From Sphingobacteriia bacterium (GTDB lineage: Bacteria; Bacteroidota; Bacteroidia; Chitinophagales; Chitinophagaceae), in NCBI GenBank assembly GCA_947456855.1, contig CANGTR010000007.1, forward strand, positions 1-63,096: a stretch of 63,096 nucleotides of DNA, given 5' to 3'. Positions 45,929 to 55,372 of this stretch are shown here, piece after piece. The notes beneath the pieces are model-generated. The model saw only the letters and a program-made list of their open reading frames with translations, did no database searches and was not told where the DNA came from. The position numbers and the translations under genes are program-made. The stretch's first letter is position 1, and each line of letters starts with the position of its first letter.

Positions 45929-46290
45929 TTGTTCGATGCTGTATTTTCGGGTTTGCCAATTATAGATTCTAAAACTGAAGTAACTAAGGTAACTAGGAAA
46001 CTAAAAAACAAGGCTGTCCACCAACCATCTACCATAAAGCCAGGAACTATTTTTGCGGCAAGTTGAATAATAAAAACATTGATAAATAATAGGAAAATAC
46101 CAAGAGTAAAAATAGTAATAGGAATAGTAAGTATTATTAAAATCGGTTTAATAAAATTATTGAGTAATCCCAAAACAACTGCAACAAGTATAGCTGTAAT
46201 GCTGTCCGCCACAGTAACTCCGTTTAACATATATGCTGCAATTAATACCGCTACAGCAGTTGCAATCGTTTTTGTAAAAAACTTTCCCAT
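45925..46290 (-). CDS. Phage-holin-family membrane protein
   Basis: 121 aa, four predicted TM helices, similar to the 4-TMS phage holin family (LLNNFIKPILIILTIPITIFTLGIF is typical). These proteins are widespread in Bacteroidota outside phages and their role is unclear. No other phage gene is nearby. The stop codon shares the palindrome CTAG with the upstream gene on the other strand. Confidence 0.85.
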   Translation of the reverse strand: MGKFFTKTIATAVAVLIAAYMLNGVTVADSITAILVAVVLGLLNNFIKPILIILTIPITIFTLGIFLLFINVFIIQLAAKIVPGFMVDGWWTALFFSFLVTLVTSVLESIIGKPENTASNN

Positions 46291-46350
46291 AGCGTAATGT
46301 TTGTTCTACAATTTCCTAAAAAAACAAATACCAGAAAATTTTAAATTCAA

Positions 46351-47634
46351 TTATATCACGGTCAACTCATAAAAATCATTGGGATTGAGGTATTTCTTGG
46401 CTAGTTCTTGTAATTCATCAGATTCAGTGGTTTTGATAAGGGCTACACTTTTATAAAAATATTGATCGTCAATACCGTTTAAAATATAGTTTTTCCATCT
46501 TGCAATCAACTGAAATGGGCCATCTAAATCTCCTAGAACAGATCCGATCATGTAATTTTTCACTAAACTCAATTCTTCTTCTTCAATCGGTTCATTGCAT
46601 AATATATCCATTTCTTTATATACCTCCTCAATAGTGGCTTTGCAAACGTCTTTCCCTGCCTCTGTACTAATCATCCATGCTCCTTCATGAATATGGTTTT
46701 GTATATAACTATGTATGCCGTATGTATATCCCTTATCCTCTCTGATATTACTCATTAAGCGTGATCCAAAAAAGCCACCATAAACATTGTTGAGTATTTG
46801 CACTTTTTGATAATCTGGATGATGTCTATTGGGGAAGGGTCTTGCCATTCGAATAGCTCCTTGAACGCCATTGGGGTCATTAATAATATGCATTTTTTTC
46901 TCTACTGCAGGATGCAAATGGTATTGAATAGTAGGTATAGCCCTTTGCTGTAAAGGCAAATGTCCAAATGTTTCATTCAGTGACTTGTCCAATCCACTTG
47001 GGACTTTGCCAGCTGTAAAAATCATGCATTTTCCTTGCTGGTAAAATTGTTGGTAAAAAGCAACCAGCTCTTCTCTATTTAATTGATCATAGTCAAGCGT
47101 TGAAGTATACTTCCCATAAGGATGGTGTATGCCATAAATGTATTCGTCGATTAATCGATTGGCAATGAAATCACATTTTTTAAGATTTACCGATAATCTT
47201 TGCTGTTGATTTTTTCGATAGGTATTAAGTTCTTCTTCAGGAAAAATCGAATCGGCAATTATTTCAGCAACCACAGGTAATAATTCATTCACATGTTTGG
47301 ATAAGCAATGCAGTGTGATAGTTGCAGTTTCATTATAGCAACTTCTGTTTAAATAGGCGCCATAAAACTCAAAATATTCATTTATACCAAAAGCAGTTTT
47401 TTGTGAGGTGCCATTTTTTAGCATGAAATTAGTAGTTGCTGCAACAATGTTTTTTTGTTCGTACCAATTACCAGCATAAAAAACCCATTCTATCAGTAAA
47501 ACTTCCTGAGCGCCTGCATTTAGGCTATAAACTGGAATACCATTGTCTAAGTTGTATTCATCGCATTTTTTTAAATGCAAGTCAAAACTTACGGCATCTA
47601 TGATAGAGGGAGTTGTTTTTCTGTCTAAATTCAT
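46351..47634 (-). CDS. M16-family peptidase subunit, catalytically inactive type
   Basis: 427 aa M16 fold. It lacks the HxxEH zinc motif at the place where its neighbour has it; instead the N-terminal domain reads TTNFMLKNGTS. This matches the paired M16 arrangement in which one protomer is catalytic and the other a non-catalytic partner. It starts 14 bp after the end of the active subunit (47649) on the same strand. Confidence 0.9.
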   Translation of the reverse strand: MNLDRKTTPSIIDAVSFDLHLKKCDEYNLDNGIPVYSLNAGAQEVLLIEWVFYAGNWYEQKNIVAATTNFMLKNGTSQKTAFGINEYFEFYGAYLNRSCYNETATITLHCLSKHVNELLPVVAEIIADSIFPEEELNTYRKNQQQRLSVNLKKCDFIANRLIDEYIYGIHHPYGKYTSTLDYDQLNREELVAFYQQFYQQGKCMIFTAGKVPSGLDKSLNETFGHLPLQQRAIPTIQYHLHPAVEKKMHIINDPNGVQGAIRMARPFPNRHHPDYQKVQILNNVYGGFFGSRLMSNIREDKGYTYGIHSYIQNHIHEGAWMISTEAGKDVCKATIEEVYKEMDILCNEPIEEEELSLVKNYMIGSVLGDLDGPFQLIARWKNYILNGIDDQYFYKSVALIKTTESDELQELAKKYLNPNDFYELTVI

Positions 47635-47648
47635 TTGCTTGAATTAAT

Positions 47649-48887
47649 CTATTTTTTTGCTTGATAGTAGATTGTGTTACTATTCGATTCCCTGAATATT
47701 TGCTTGCTGTAAAACTGCAAATCTTGAGAAGTTATTTGTTGGTATTTATCTAATTCGGTATTCATTAAATTGGCATCTCCCAATAATTCATACATGGCCA
47801 AACTACTTGCTCTACTCATAACACTCATGTCTTCGAAAGCGATGATACTTTCTGTTTTATTTTTCACTTTTGTTAATTCATTTTCGGTTACATGTTCTTC
47901 TTGGATAGCATTGATAATTGCTGCAACTCCTTGCTCGGCATCTTCCATGGAAACCCCTTTAACCAATTTCCCTTCTATTGTAACTAAACCGGCGTCGATA
48001 CTTCCAAAGTGATGGCAATCTAAATTGGAAAATAATTTTTGTTCTTTTACCAAAGATTGATACAATCTAGATGATCCGCCGCCGCCTAAAATCTCCGTTA
48101 ATAAATCAGCCGCATAATATCCTTTTTCTAATCTAGCATCCATGTGCCAGGTTTTAATAAATGCATCTAATGGTACAGCTGCTTCAATGGTTAATTTTCT
48201 GGCTTCTTGTTGAAGAGGTTCTTTAGTTAAACTGCGAATGTATTTTTCGCCCATTTCTATTGGGCCAAACCATTTTTCTGCCAATTGTTTCACTTGCACT
48301 GTTTTTACATTTCCTGCAACAACTAAAATAGCGTTCACCGGACGATAATGTTTAAAGAAAAATGCTTTTACATCATCGATATGTGCATTTTCAACATGAC
48401 TCAGTTCTTTGCCAATTGTCATCCAGCGATAAGGATGAACAGTATATGCCAATTCGCGCATTTTATGCCAAACATCTCCATAAGGTTTATTGAGATAATG
48501 TTCTTTAAACTCTTCGCAAACCACTTTTTTTTGAACTGTTAAACTTTTTTCGCTAAAAGCCAAACTCAACATTCGATCACTTTCTAACCAAAATGCAGTT
48601 TCAATATTTTGTGCAGGAAGCTGGCAGTAATAATTGGTTAAATCGTGGGTTGTATAAGCATTGTTATCTCCGCCCGATCTTTGCAATGGCTCATCATAAT
48701 CTGGAATATTCACACTTCCTCCAAACATCAAATGCTCAAATAAATGAGCAAATCCGGTCTTGGTTGGATTTTCGTCCCTTGCGCCCACATCGTACAAAAC
48801 ATTCACAACAGCCATTGGTGTAGCATTGTCTTCATGCACCAGTACGGTTAATCCATTATCTAGTATAAAACGGTTGTATTGAATCAT
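47649..48887 (-). CDS. M16-family zinc metallopeptidase, active subunit
   Basis: About 412 aa from MIQYNRFILDNG (ATG at 48887; 19 extra upstream codons rejected). The zinc motif HLFEH is at about 48-52 (GFAHLFEHLMFGG), and the downstream Glu lies in VCEEFKEHYLNKPYG. The GGGGSSRLYQSL part of the second domain is present. No signal peptide, so probably cytoplasmic. Works with the inactive partner downstream; the substrate is likely small peptides. Confidence 0.93.
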   Translation of the reverse strand: MIQYNRFILDNGLTVLVHEDNATPMAVVNVLYDVGARDENPTKTGFAHLFEHLMFGGSVNIPDYDEPLQRSGGDNNAYTTHDLTNYYCQLPAQNIETAFWLESDRMLSLAFSEKSLTVQKKVVCEEFKEHYLNKPYGDVWHKMRELAYTVHPYRWMTIGKELSHVENAHIDDVKAFFFKHYRPVNAILVVAGNVKTVQVKQLAEKWFGPIEMGEKYIRSLTKEPLQQEARKLTIEAAVPLDAFIKTWHMDARLEKGYYAADLLTEILGGGGSSRLYQSLVKEQKLFSNLDCHHFGSIDAGLVTIEGKLVKGVSMEDAEQGVAAIINAIQEEHVTENELTKVKNKTESIIAFEDMSVMSRASSLAMYELLGDANLMNTELDKYQQITSQDLQFYSKQIFRESNSNTIYYQAKK

Positions 48888-48952
48888 ATTGTAGAAAATC
48901 GTTTTGCAAAATAGGTCATTATCAACATAAATTGCTCTAATCAATTGGTTAA

Positions 48953-50143
48953 CTATTTACGAATATCTTGAACATTTAATGTAAGTATTATGGGTAATTC
49001 GCCTCTAAACACCACCACTTTTATTTTTCCCAATGCATTTTGAAACAGGTTTTTATATACTTGAATGTTTTTGGTAAAATTGCTTTCAACAGAAAATATC
49101 ACATCTCCCTCTTTAAAACCAGCTTTTTCTCCTGGAGAACCTTTGACTATATCAATCACCCTTATTTCTCCTTCAATTAAATAAACGCCTAATCCTGTAT
49201 AACTATAGTCGAAGTCTTCATTAAAATGAGTATTCGGTTTGATGTAAATAGACTGTTCGGGATAATTGAGTATTACGTTGAATCTTCTGAGTAAGTCATT
49301 GCCTACAATTCCTCCTAATGCCGGGTAGTTAGCAACATTATAGGTATCATCAAAAACATGAACAGGAACATTTCTAAATTTGTATGGTCCAATTTTTACA
49401 GATTTTATAACAGTTAGTTCCATTTGTTTTTTACCACCAAGTCCTTCGGCCTGTGTTGTGTAAAAACGTCTTTTGGTTTTAAATACACTACTGTCTTCGG
49501 TGAAATCTCTAGATAGTAAGAAACAAAGTCCTGCTCCAGTGTCAAAAATGTATCGATTTAAGATTGCTCTTGAATCTTGAATTACGGCTAATTGTTGAGG
49601 CAAGGTAGTGAAATTAGGTTTTAACAATTGCCCCCCTCTTGGGTATGTAAAAGTACCTGGCGTAAATATTTCTACCTTATTATCGTCATAATCCAATTTA
49701 ACAATGAATCTTCTAAAAAAACTATAACCGATGATACCATCTATTTTTACTCCATATACACTGGTGAGTAATTCATAGTCATTGATGTGAAAATCCAAAT
49801 GATCCACCGAAAGCCCCGAAAAATGTAATGAATGATTCATTGCAAATGCTACTTTCTTTAAGCCTGCAATTCCACGAATTGTTTTATCTGTATTGATGAG
49901 AACAATTTCAAGTTCTGCTGCAGTAGTAGAGTCTAATGAAATTCCGCCACTTCCTGTATCCAGTATAAAATTGAGAGAATCGGGTAAGTTGTCGAATTTG
50001 GCCTTAATAATGATAATTCCACCAGAAAGTTGAGAGAATGGGAGTTTGGTAATTAATTTGCTTTCTGGTTGAACAAATTCTTCTTGAGAATGAGTGACCA
50101 AATTCATGCAAACAGCTAAAAGTAACAACAAGAATCGCAACAT
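48953..50143 (-). CDS. Retropepsin-like aspartyl protease with PDZ domain
   Basis: 396 aa, signal peptide about 1-19 (ending VTHSQ). Two aspartyl-protease-like halves: DTGSGGIS (about residue 65) and DTGAGLCF (about 200). A C-terminal PDZ-like domain follows (about 305-395; SPGEKAGFKEGDVIF). Such proteins occur in the Bacteroidota periplasm; the substrate is unknown. It is upstream of the M16 pair on the same strand, but its relation is unclear. Confidence 0.85.
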   Translation of the reverse strand: MLRFLLLLLAVCMNLVTHSQEEFVQPESKLITKLPFSQLSGGIIIIKAKFDNLPDSLNFILDTGSGGISLDSTTAAELEIVLINTDKTIRGIAGLKKVAFAMNHSLHFSGLSVDHLDFHINDYELLTSVYGVKIDGIIGYSFFRRFIVKLDYDDNKVEIFTPGTFTYPRGGQLLKPNFTTLPQQLAVIQDSRAILNRYIFDTGAGLCFLLSRDFTEDSSVFKTKRRFYTTQAEGLGGKKQMELTVIKSVKIGPYKFRNVPVHVFDDTYNVANYPALGGIVGNDLLRRFNVILNYPEQSIYIKPNTHFNEDFDYSYTGLGVYLIEGEIRVIDIVKGSPGEKAGFKEGDVIFSVESNFTKNIQVYKNLFQNALGKIKVVVFRGELPIILTLNVQDIRK

Positions 50144-50231
50144 GTACTTTAAAATGAACTGAAAAGAGTATAACTAATACTAAGACAAATCAAAATAGTA
50201 TTTGGTTGCACCGTAACAACATTATCGGCAT

Positions 50232-50239
50232 TACCTTTG
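50232..50239 (+). promoter_or_regulatory. -7 box of mqnC
   Basis: TACCTTTG matches TAnnTTTG, with a TTG (50206) about 23 nt upstream as a -33 candidate. It is 22 bp before the start. Confidence 0.5.
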
Positions 50240-50261
50240 TTATACATTTATAATAAAATTT

Positions 50262-51386
50262 ATGCAACTATCCGAACTATATCAAAAAGCCCTCAATTTT
50301 GATTTCCTTTCTATCGAAGAAGGCATGTTTATGTTTGAGCATTCGCCTTTGGCCGATTTGATGCATATTGCTGATGAGATGCGGAAAAAACAAGTTCCAC
50401 ACGGAAAAGTAACCTGGCAGATTGATAGAAATGTAAATACCACCAATGTTTGTATTGCCAATTGTAAATTCTGTAATTTCTATAGAATACCCGGACATGC
50501 AGAAGCATATATTACAGAGATGCCCGCCTATCGCACAAAAATTGAAGAAACATTAAAATATGGTGGGGATCAATTATTGCTTCAAGGTGGCCATCATCCC
50601 GATTTAGGAATCGACTTTTATGCCAAAACGTTCAGACAGATAAAGCAAGAATATCCAACAATCAAGCTGCATGCTCTAGGCCCCCCTGAAATAGCTCATA
50701 TAGCCAAATTGGAAAAAATGAGTCATCATGCGGTATTGAAAACTTTGCAAGAAGCTGGTTTGGATTCATTGCCAGGAGCAGGTGCTGAAATTTTAGTTGA
50801 TCGAGTTCGCCGTTTAATTTCAAAAGGAAAATGCGGAGCAGATGAATGGTTGGCGGTAATGCATGAGGCGCACAAATTGAATATTACCACTAGTGCTACC
50901 ATGATGTTTGGTCATGTAGAAACACTTGAAGAGCGTTTTATTCATTTGGTTAGAATTAGAGAAGTGCAGGCTATGAAGCCCGCAGAAGCCAAGGGTTTTC
51001 TTGCTTTTATTCCATGGACTTTTCAGGATGTAGATACTTTATTAACCAAAATAAGGGGGGTGCATAACCTTACTACACCTGATGAATACATCCGAATGAT
51101 TGCAATTAGCCGGATCATGCTACCCAATGTTAAAAATATTCAAGCTAGCTGGTTAACAGTAGGAAAAGAAACAGCTCAAATTTGTTTGCGTGCAGGGGCC
51201 AATGATTTTGGAAGTATAATGATTGAGGAAAATGTGGTAAGTGCTGCCGGTGCCCCCCATCGCTTTACTTATAAAACAATCCAAAATGCCATCAAAGAAG
51301 CAGGATTTGAGCCTCAATTAAGAACACAGCAATATGATTGGAGGGAAATTCCAGCAACTATTGCCGAGCAGGTAATCAACTATTAA
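50262..51386 (+). CDS. mqnC: Cyclic dehypoxanthinyl futalosine synthase (radical SAM)
   Basis: 374 aa. Radical-SAM enzyme of the futalosine route to menaquinone. The [4Fe-4S] motif C-I-A-N-C-K-F-C (Cys64, Cys68, Cys71) follows WQIDRNVNTTNVC. The family pattern RNVNTTNVC-x3-C-x2-CNFYR and the C-terminal ENVVSAAGAPHR support MqnC over MqnE. It fits a respiratory chain that uses menaquinol through ACIII. No other mqn gene is next to it. Confidence 0.93.
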   Translation: MQLSELYQKALNFDFLSIEEGMFMFEHSPLADLMHIADEMRKKQVPHGKVTWQIDRNVNTTNVCIANCKFCNFYRIPGHAEAYITEMPAYRTKIEETLKYGGDQLLLQGGHHPDLGIDFYAKTFRQIKQEYPTIKLHALGPPEIAHIAKLEKMSHHAVLKTLQEAGLDSLPGAGAEILVDRVRRLISKGKCGADEWLAVMHEAHKLNITTSATMMFGHVETLEERFIHLVRIREVQAMKPAEAKGFLAFIPWTFQDVDTLLTKIRGVHNLTTPDEYIRMIAISRIMLPNVKNIQASWLTVGKETAQICLRAGANDFGSIMIEENVVSAAGAPHRFTYKTIQNAIKEAGFEPQLRTQQYDWREIPATIAEQVINY

Positions 51387-51492
51387 GCGGCCAGATTCTA
51401 CAATTTCCTTGTTTTTTAATCATTTTTGTAACATAGCGGTTCTTGAATCGTATTATATCTACGAATTAAGTATTTATTCCTAACTGTAATAC

Positions 51493-51975
51493 ATGACCGA
51501 AAGCCAATACAATCAGTGTGTAAATAATTATTCCGATCATTTGTTTCGGTTTATTGTAAAAAATCTTCAACACGAAGAAGATTCACGCGACATTGTACAA
51601 ACGGCTTTTGAGAAATTATGGCGAAACAGGGAAACAGTTGAAAATGACAAAGCCAAGTCTTTTTTGTTTACTGTAGGGTACAATCAGATGATTGATCATA
51701 TTAGAAAGCATAAAAAAGTTGAATTAAAAGATGATTTTTCGGATGATAATAGAACCCAGTATATACAAGATGATGGTGTTAAGAAAACGTTGATGCAAGC
51801 ATTAAATCGGTTGAATCAAACACAAAAAAGTTTGGTGATGCTGAAAGATTATGAAGGTTACAGTTATGCCGAGATTGGAAAAATCATGAGTTTGAATGAA
51901 AGTCAAGTAAAAGTATACTTACACAGGGCCAGGTTAACATTGAAAAATTATTTGGTTAACCGAGAAAACGTATAA
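51493..51975 (+). CDS. ECF-type RNA polymerase sigma factor
   Basis: 160 aa with region 2 (FRFIVKNLQHEEDSRDIVQTAFEKLW) and region 4 (RLNQTQKSLVMLKDYEGYSYAEIGKIMSLNESQVKVYLHRAR). ECF group. Followed 6 bp later by a membrane protein with anti-sigma-like layout, so the pair probably responds to an envelope signal. Confidence 0.95.
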   Translation: MTESQYNQCVNNYSDHLFRFIVKNLQHEEDSRDIVQTAFEKLWRNRETVENDKAKSFLFTVGYNQMIDHIRKHKKVELKDDFSDDNRTQYIQDDGVKKTLMQALNRLNQTQKSLVMLKDYEGYSYAEIGKIMSLNESQVKVYLHRARLTLKNYLVNRENV

Positions 51976-51981
51976 TACAAC

Positions 51982-53052
51982 ATGCAAATAAGCCGTCATA
52001 ATTACGAAACATATTTTCTGCTTTGGGTAGATGGGGAACTGTCATCCGAAGAGATGGAAATGGTGGAACGTTTTGTTGTTCAACACCCAGACCTTGCTGA
52101 TGAATTGGCTGCAATACAAGCAACCAAATTGCCTTTGGATGAATCGATTGTATTTAATGACAAAGAAAGTTTATTAAAACTGGAGCAACCTGCTTTATCA
52201 ATGAGCAGTTACGAAACCTACTTTTTATTATACATCGATAATGAATTAAGTGCTAAAGAAAAAGCAGATGTTGAGTTATTTGTTTTACAACATCCGGCAT
52301 TGCAAGCTGAATTTATGTTGTTGAAGCAAACCAAACTAACCCCTGAAGCAATCATTTTTGAAAATAAGGTATTGCTATTCAGAAAAGAAGAAAAAGAAAG
52401 ACCTGTTTTTTATATGCAATGGAAGCACATTGCTTTAGCTGCAGCTTTGGTTGGATTGATTTTTTCTTTGTGGATGATTGTGCCAAATAAGCTGAATAAC
52501 ACATCTTCACAAAGCCTTGCATCTAACAATCGTATCGCAAATACTGCTCCTGTTCAAGTAGATAATAACAATCGCAACGAAAAACTATTGAATAGCAAAA
52601 TAAATAATATTCAGTCAAACACATTGGTTGCCAACAATGCCATAAAGAATAACATTAAACAAAATCTAGAGGCATCGTCTAATTCAAAACCAATTGATGC
52701 GATTGCTCAAAATAGTATCAATGGATCAGTTAGAACCGAAGAAATTGCTGCAAGTGCCAATGCAAGTGTTGAAGCTAATATTAATGCAACGATGCTTGAA
52801 ACAGCTTCTAACAATGAACTATCGAAAAATGAAATACTATTAAAAGCAACTGTATCTGAAGATGAGCAGCCCAATAATTTAATACATCAAGCAGTATACA
52901 GAGAATTGGATACCGATGAATCAAGCAAGAGCTTGTATGTAGGAGTGATGGAAATTAATAAGGATAAATTGCGCGGAATTATACGCAAGGCAGGTAGTAT
53001 ATTTCGTTCTAAATCAAAACAAGAAGTAGATAAAATAGACAATAATAAATAA
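51982..53052 (+). CDS. Membrane-anchored putative anti-sigma factor with duplicated N-terminal domain
   Basis: 356 aa. The N-terminal domain occurs twice in tandem: NYETYFLLWVDGELSSEE (residues about 5-22) and SYETYFLLYIDNELSAKE (about 75-92), each followed by VxxFVxQHP. A TM helix (about 150-170) and an Asn/Ser/Ala-rich periplasmic tail follow. Position next to an ECF sigma gene suggests an anti-sigma role, but no recognised ZAS motif (HxxxCxxC) is present. Confidence 0.8.
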   Translation: MQISRHNYETYFLLWVDGELSSEEMEMVERFVVQHPDLADELAAIQATKLPLDESIVFNDKESLLKLEQPALSMSSYETYFLLYIDNELSAKEKADVELFVLQHPALQAEFMLLKQTKLTPEAIIFENKVLLFRKEEKERPVFYMQWKHIALAAALVGLIFSLWMIVPNKLNNTSSQSLASNNRIANTAPVQVDNNNRNEKLLNSKINNIQSNTLVANNAIKNNIKQNLEASSNSKPIDAIAQNSINGSVRTEEIAASANASVEANINATMLETASNNELSKNEILLKATVSEDEQPNNLIHQAVYRELDTDESSKSLYVGVMEINKDKLRGIIRKAGSIFRSKSKQEVDKIDNNK

Positions 53053-53056
53053 TACC

Positions 53057-53923
53057 ATGAAACAAATCGTATGCATGTTTGCAGTATTACTAGCTGCATC
53101 AACAAGTTTTGCCCAAACCGATAGTACAGCTAAAACAACAGACACGGTTAGAGTAGGTAATTTTGTAATTATTAAAAAAAATAATGGCAATGAAAAAACC
53201 TATAGTTCTAATAAGAATGATGTTAATATTACCTATAAGGTAGAGCGTAGACCTGCCAAGAAAAAGAATATTAGTACCAATTGGTGGATTTTTGATTTGG
53301 GTTTTGCCAATATTCGGGACAATACCAATTATGCTTCAGCTCAGTCTGGTCCTTATTTCAAAACATTAAGACCCGCTGACGGTCCTGTAAATCAAAACAG
53401 TTATCGATTAATCACAGGGAAAACAAGCAATGTTAATATTTGGTTCTTTATGCAAAAGCTAAATATTAGCAAGCATGTATTGAATTTAAAATATGGCTTG
53501 GGGTATGAAATGTACAATATCCGTTACGACACAAGAATCAGTTACAGAAAAGACCCTCAGCCATTTGTGCACAACGATTCTATCAGCTTTAGTAAAAACA
53601 AATTATTTGCTGGCTACCTAACTGTTCCAATGATGATTAATTTCAATCCAACTCCAGACAATCGTAAAGGGTTTAGTTTGAGTGCAGGTATGAGTGCTGG
53701 ATATTTATTAGAAAGCAGAAACAAACAAGTGAGTGGTGAGAGAGGTAAACAAAAAGTGAATGGTAATTTTGAAATGGAACCATGGAGATTAGCTGCCATT
53801 GCAGAATTAGGTATAGGGCCGGTTCGATTGTATGGTTCTTATAGTTTGAATAGATTACAAAAAGATATTACCCGTGTAGAACAGTATCCTTATGCAGTAG
53901 GTATTCGTTTTAGCAATTGGTAA
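53057..53923 (+). CDS. Outer-membrane beta-barrel protein (PorT-like)
   Basis: 288 aa, signal peptide about 1-19 (ending SFAQ). The rest is rich in alternating strands (for example KHVLNLKYGLGYEMYNI, GFSLSAGMSAGYLLE) and ends in an aromatic (RFSNW), typical of an outer-membrane barrel. It is the third gene of the sigma/anti-sigma group (4 bp gap) and may be a target or sensor. Followed by an intrinsic terminator. Confidence 0.85.
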   Translation: MKQIVCMFAVLLAASTSFAQTDSTAKTTDTVRVGNFVIIKKNNGNEKTYSSNKNDVNITYKVERRPAKKKNISTNWWIFDLGFANIRDNTNYASAQSGPYFKTLRPADGPVNQNSYRLITGKTSNVNIWFFMQKLNISKHVLNLKYGLGYEMYNIRYDTRISYRKDPQPFVHNDSISFSKNKLFAGYLTVPMMINFNPTPDNRKGFSLSAGMSAGYLLESRNKQVSGERGKQKVNGNFEMEPWRLAAIAELGIGPVRLYGSYSLNRLQKDITRVEQYPYAVGIRFSNW

Positions 53924-53951
53924 AATGATTTCTTTTTCTCATGTAATATAT

Positions 53952-53980
53952 ACGCTCCTTTTCTAGGGAGCGTTTTTTTT
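53952..53980 (+). terminator. Intrinsic terminator of the ECF operon
   Basis: 7-bp stem ACGCTCC/GGAGCGT, 8-nt loop, then TTTTTTT (T-tract to 53980). Confidence 0.85.
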
Positions 53981-54082
53981 GCAAGAATACCAACAGGTGG
54001 TCACAATGAAATCGACATTAGATACCAGAACTATTCAATTTATTACCAGTAGGTACCCGCGTAGAAATCCGCCAATAATTTG

Positions 54083-54117
54083 TATCTCTTATCTCTTATC
54101 TTTTATCTCTTATCTCT
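54083..54117 (-). repeat. Tandem GAGATAA-type repeat at the amidase stop codon
   Basis: On the minus strand it reads AGAGATAAGAGATAAAAGAT and so on. The last amidase codons (CAG AGA TAA) are themselves part of the array. Same family as 7694, 34995 and 57193. Confidence 0.88.
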
Positions 54118-55288
54118 GAATGGCTTTCAGCCAATCTATAATCCCAAGCTGAACTTTCCCTGCAACTTGTGTGTGAAAACTGGATTTTACAATTCTTTTT
54201 TCATCTTCTTCGTTGCTCAAAAATGCAATTTCTACAAGGCAATTGGGAAAGTCGGTAGGTGCATTTAATGCAAAATTAAAATGACCAATATTGCCAAACT
54301 CATCCAGTTTTAATTCGAGCATTCTTTTTAAAATAGTAGTAGTTAAAGGCCTAAATCCAATATGCTTATAATAAGTACTAACGCCTTTAACCGTTTCTTT
54401 AACACTGGAATTTAAATGAAGCGATATTGCCAAATCAGGATTTCTTTCCTGCAACCAAAGTATGCGGTCTTTATTATCAAAACTGGTATCTGTTCGTCTA
54501 GTCATGATAATCTTTTTAACCCCTAATTTTTTCAATGATTTTTCTAAGGCTTTTGCAAAGAGCAGTGTTTGCTCTTTTTCTGATGCTTTTAATTTAATTC
54601 CTGAAGCGCCACTGTTTGTACCACCATGACCAGCATCTATAGCAATGGTCATTTTGCGAATATCTAAATTGGTTGGTTGGCGCTTGATTCTAACACTTAA
54701 TATTTTTCCTTTGTAGCTGATATTATAACCCCAATGTTGGGCATGTTTCAGTTCAATGGTTACCCTAAATACATCATCTTCTACTTGATTGTAATAAACG
54801 TTTTTTACTTCCTTTAAAGAACTGAGTTGAGTGACCCAATTGGTATTGCTTTGAACACCATAAATATCAACCACTATTTTACTCGGATTAATTTCCATCC
54901 AAGATTTGTAAGGCAATTTTTCTTCGAGATTAATGTTTACATAATCAAATAGAGAATCACCTTTTGAAATAAATGAACCTGTTAAATAGTATGGTTTTTT
55001 AATGGGCGAAGCTGAATCAGGTTTTACAAATGATTTTTCTAAAAGAGCCGTATGCCATTTAGATAATTGAATAGTATACATGTCTTTGGATGAGTCAATT
55101 ATTTTCAATAATACATTCGTATCGATATAGCTCATTTTGGCGCCTCCTAATCGGTCTTCTCCCATACCATAAGACAAGGCCGGTAATTTACCAGTTGTTC
55201 TGCCATAATAAAAAGTATTACTGGTATTGTTTTGTGCTATACAATAACTAGTAAAGAAAGTGAATGTTGCAATGATTAATTGTTTCAT
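54110..55288 (-). CDS. N-acetylmuramoyl-L-alanine amidase (Amidase_3)
   Basis: About 392 aa from MKQLIIATF (ATG 55288; 16 upstream codons rejected). Signal peptide ends CIAQ. The N-terminal beta-rich part may be AMIN-like; the catalytic domain starts about residue 215: zinc ligands in IDAGHGG, the Glu in SEKEQT, SLHLNSS, and the catalytic Glu in LVEIAFLSNEED. It cleaves peptidoglycan stem peptides at cell separation. Its stop codon lies in the tandem repeat at 54083. Confidence 0.93.
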   Translation of the reverse strand: MKQLIIATFTFFTSYCIAQNNTSNTFYYGRTTGKLPALSYGMGEDRLGGAKMSYIDTNVLLKIIDSSKDMYTIQLSKWHTALLEKSFVKPDSASPIKKPYYLTGSFISKGDSLFDYVNINLEEKLPYKSWMEINPSKIVVDIYGVQSNTNWVTQLSSLKEVKNVYYNQVEDDVFRVTIELKHAQHWGYNISYKGKILSVRIKRQPTNLDIRKMTIAIDAGHGGTNSGASGIKLKASEKEQTLLFAKALEKSLKKLGVKKIIMTRRTDTSFDNKDRILWLQERNPDLAISLHLNSSVKETVKGVSTYYKHIGFRPLTTTILKRMLELKLDEFGNIGHFNFALNAPTDFPNCLVEIAFLSNEEDEKRIVKSSFHTQVAGKVQLGIIDWLKAIQR

Positions 55289-55320
55289 TGCTTGAAGGTA
55301 TTTATTTGTAGTCAAGCAAC

Positions 55321-55352
55321 AAAAAACCCCGTACAATATTCAGTACGGGGTT
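55321..55352 (-). terminator. Intrinsic terminator of the acyl-CoA dehydrogenase gene
   Basis: On the minus strand AACCCCGTAC, 8-nt loop, GTACGGGGTT, then TTTT. It separates the dehydrogenase from the amidase gene. Confidence 0.85.
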
Positions 55353-55372
55353 GGGATATTGTTGATTGTATT

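Noticed and set aside
45925..46290. Prophage remnant suggested by the holin-like gene
   Set aside because: No other phage gene nearby, and this holin-like family is common in non-phage contexts.
46351..47634. Broken M16 peptidase (missing HxxEH)
   Set aside because: Loss of the zinc motif is normal for the non-catalytic partner in paired M16 genes; the frame is intact.
54080..54268. Plus-strand 62-aa ORF starting MYLLSLIFYLLSL
   Set aside because: Repeat-derived start and antisense to the amidase gene.
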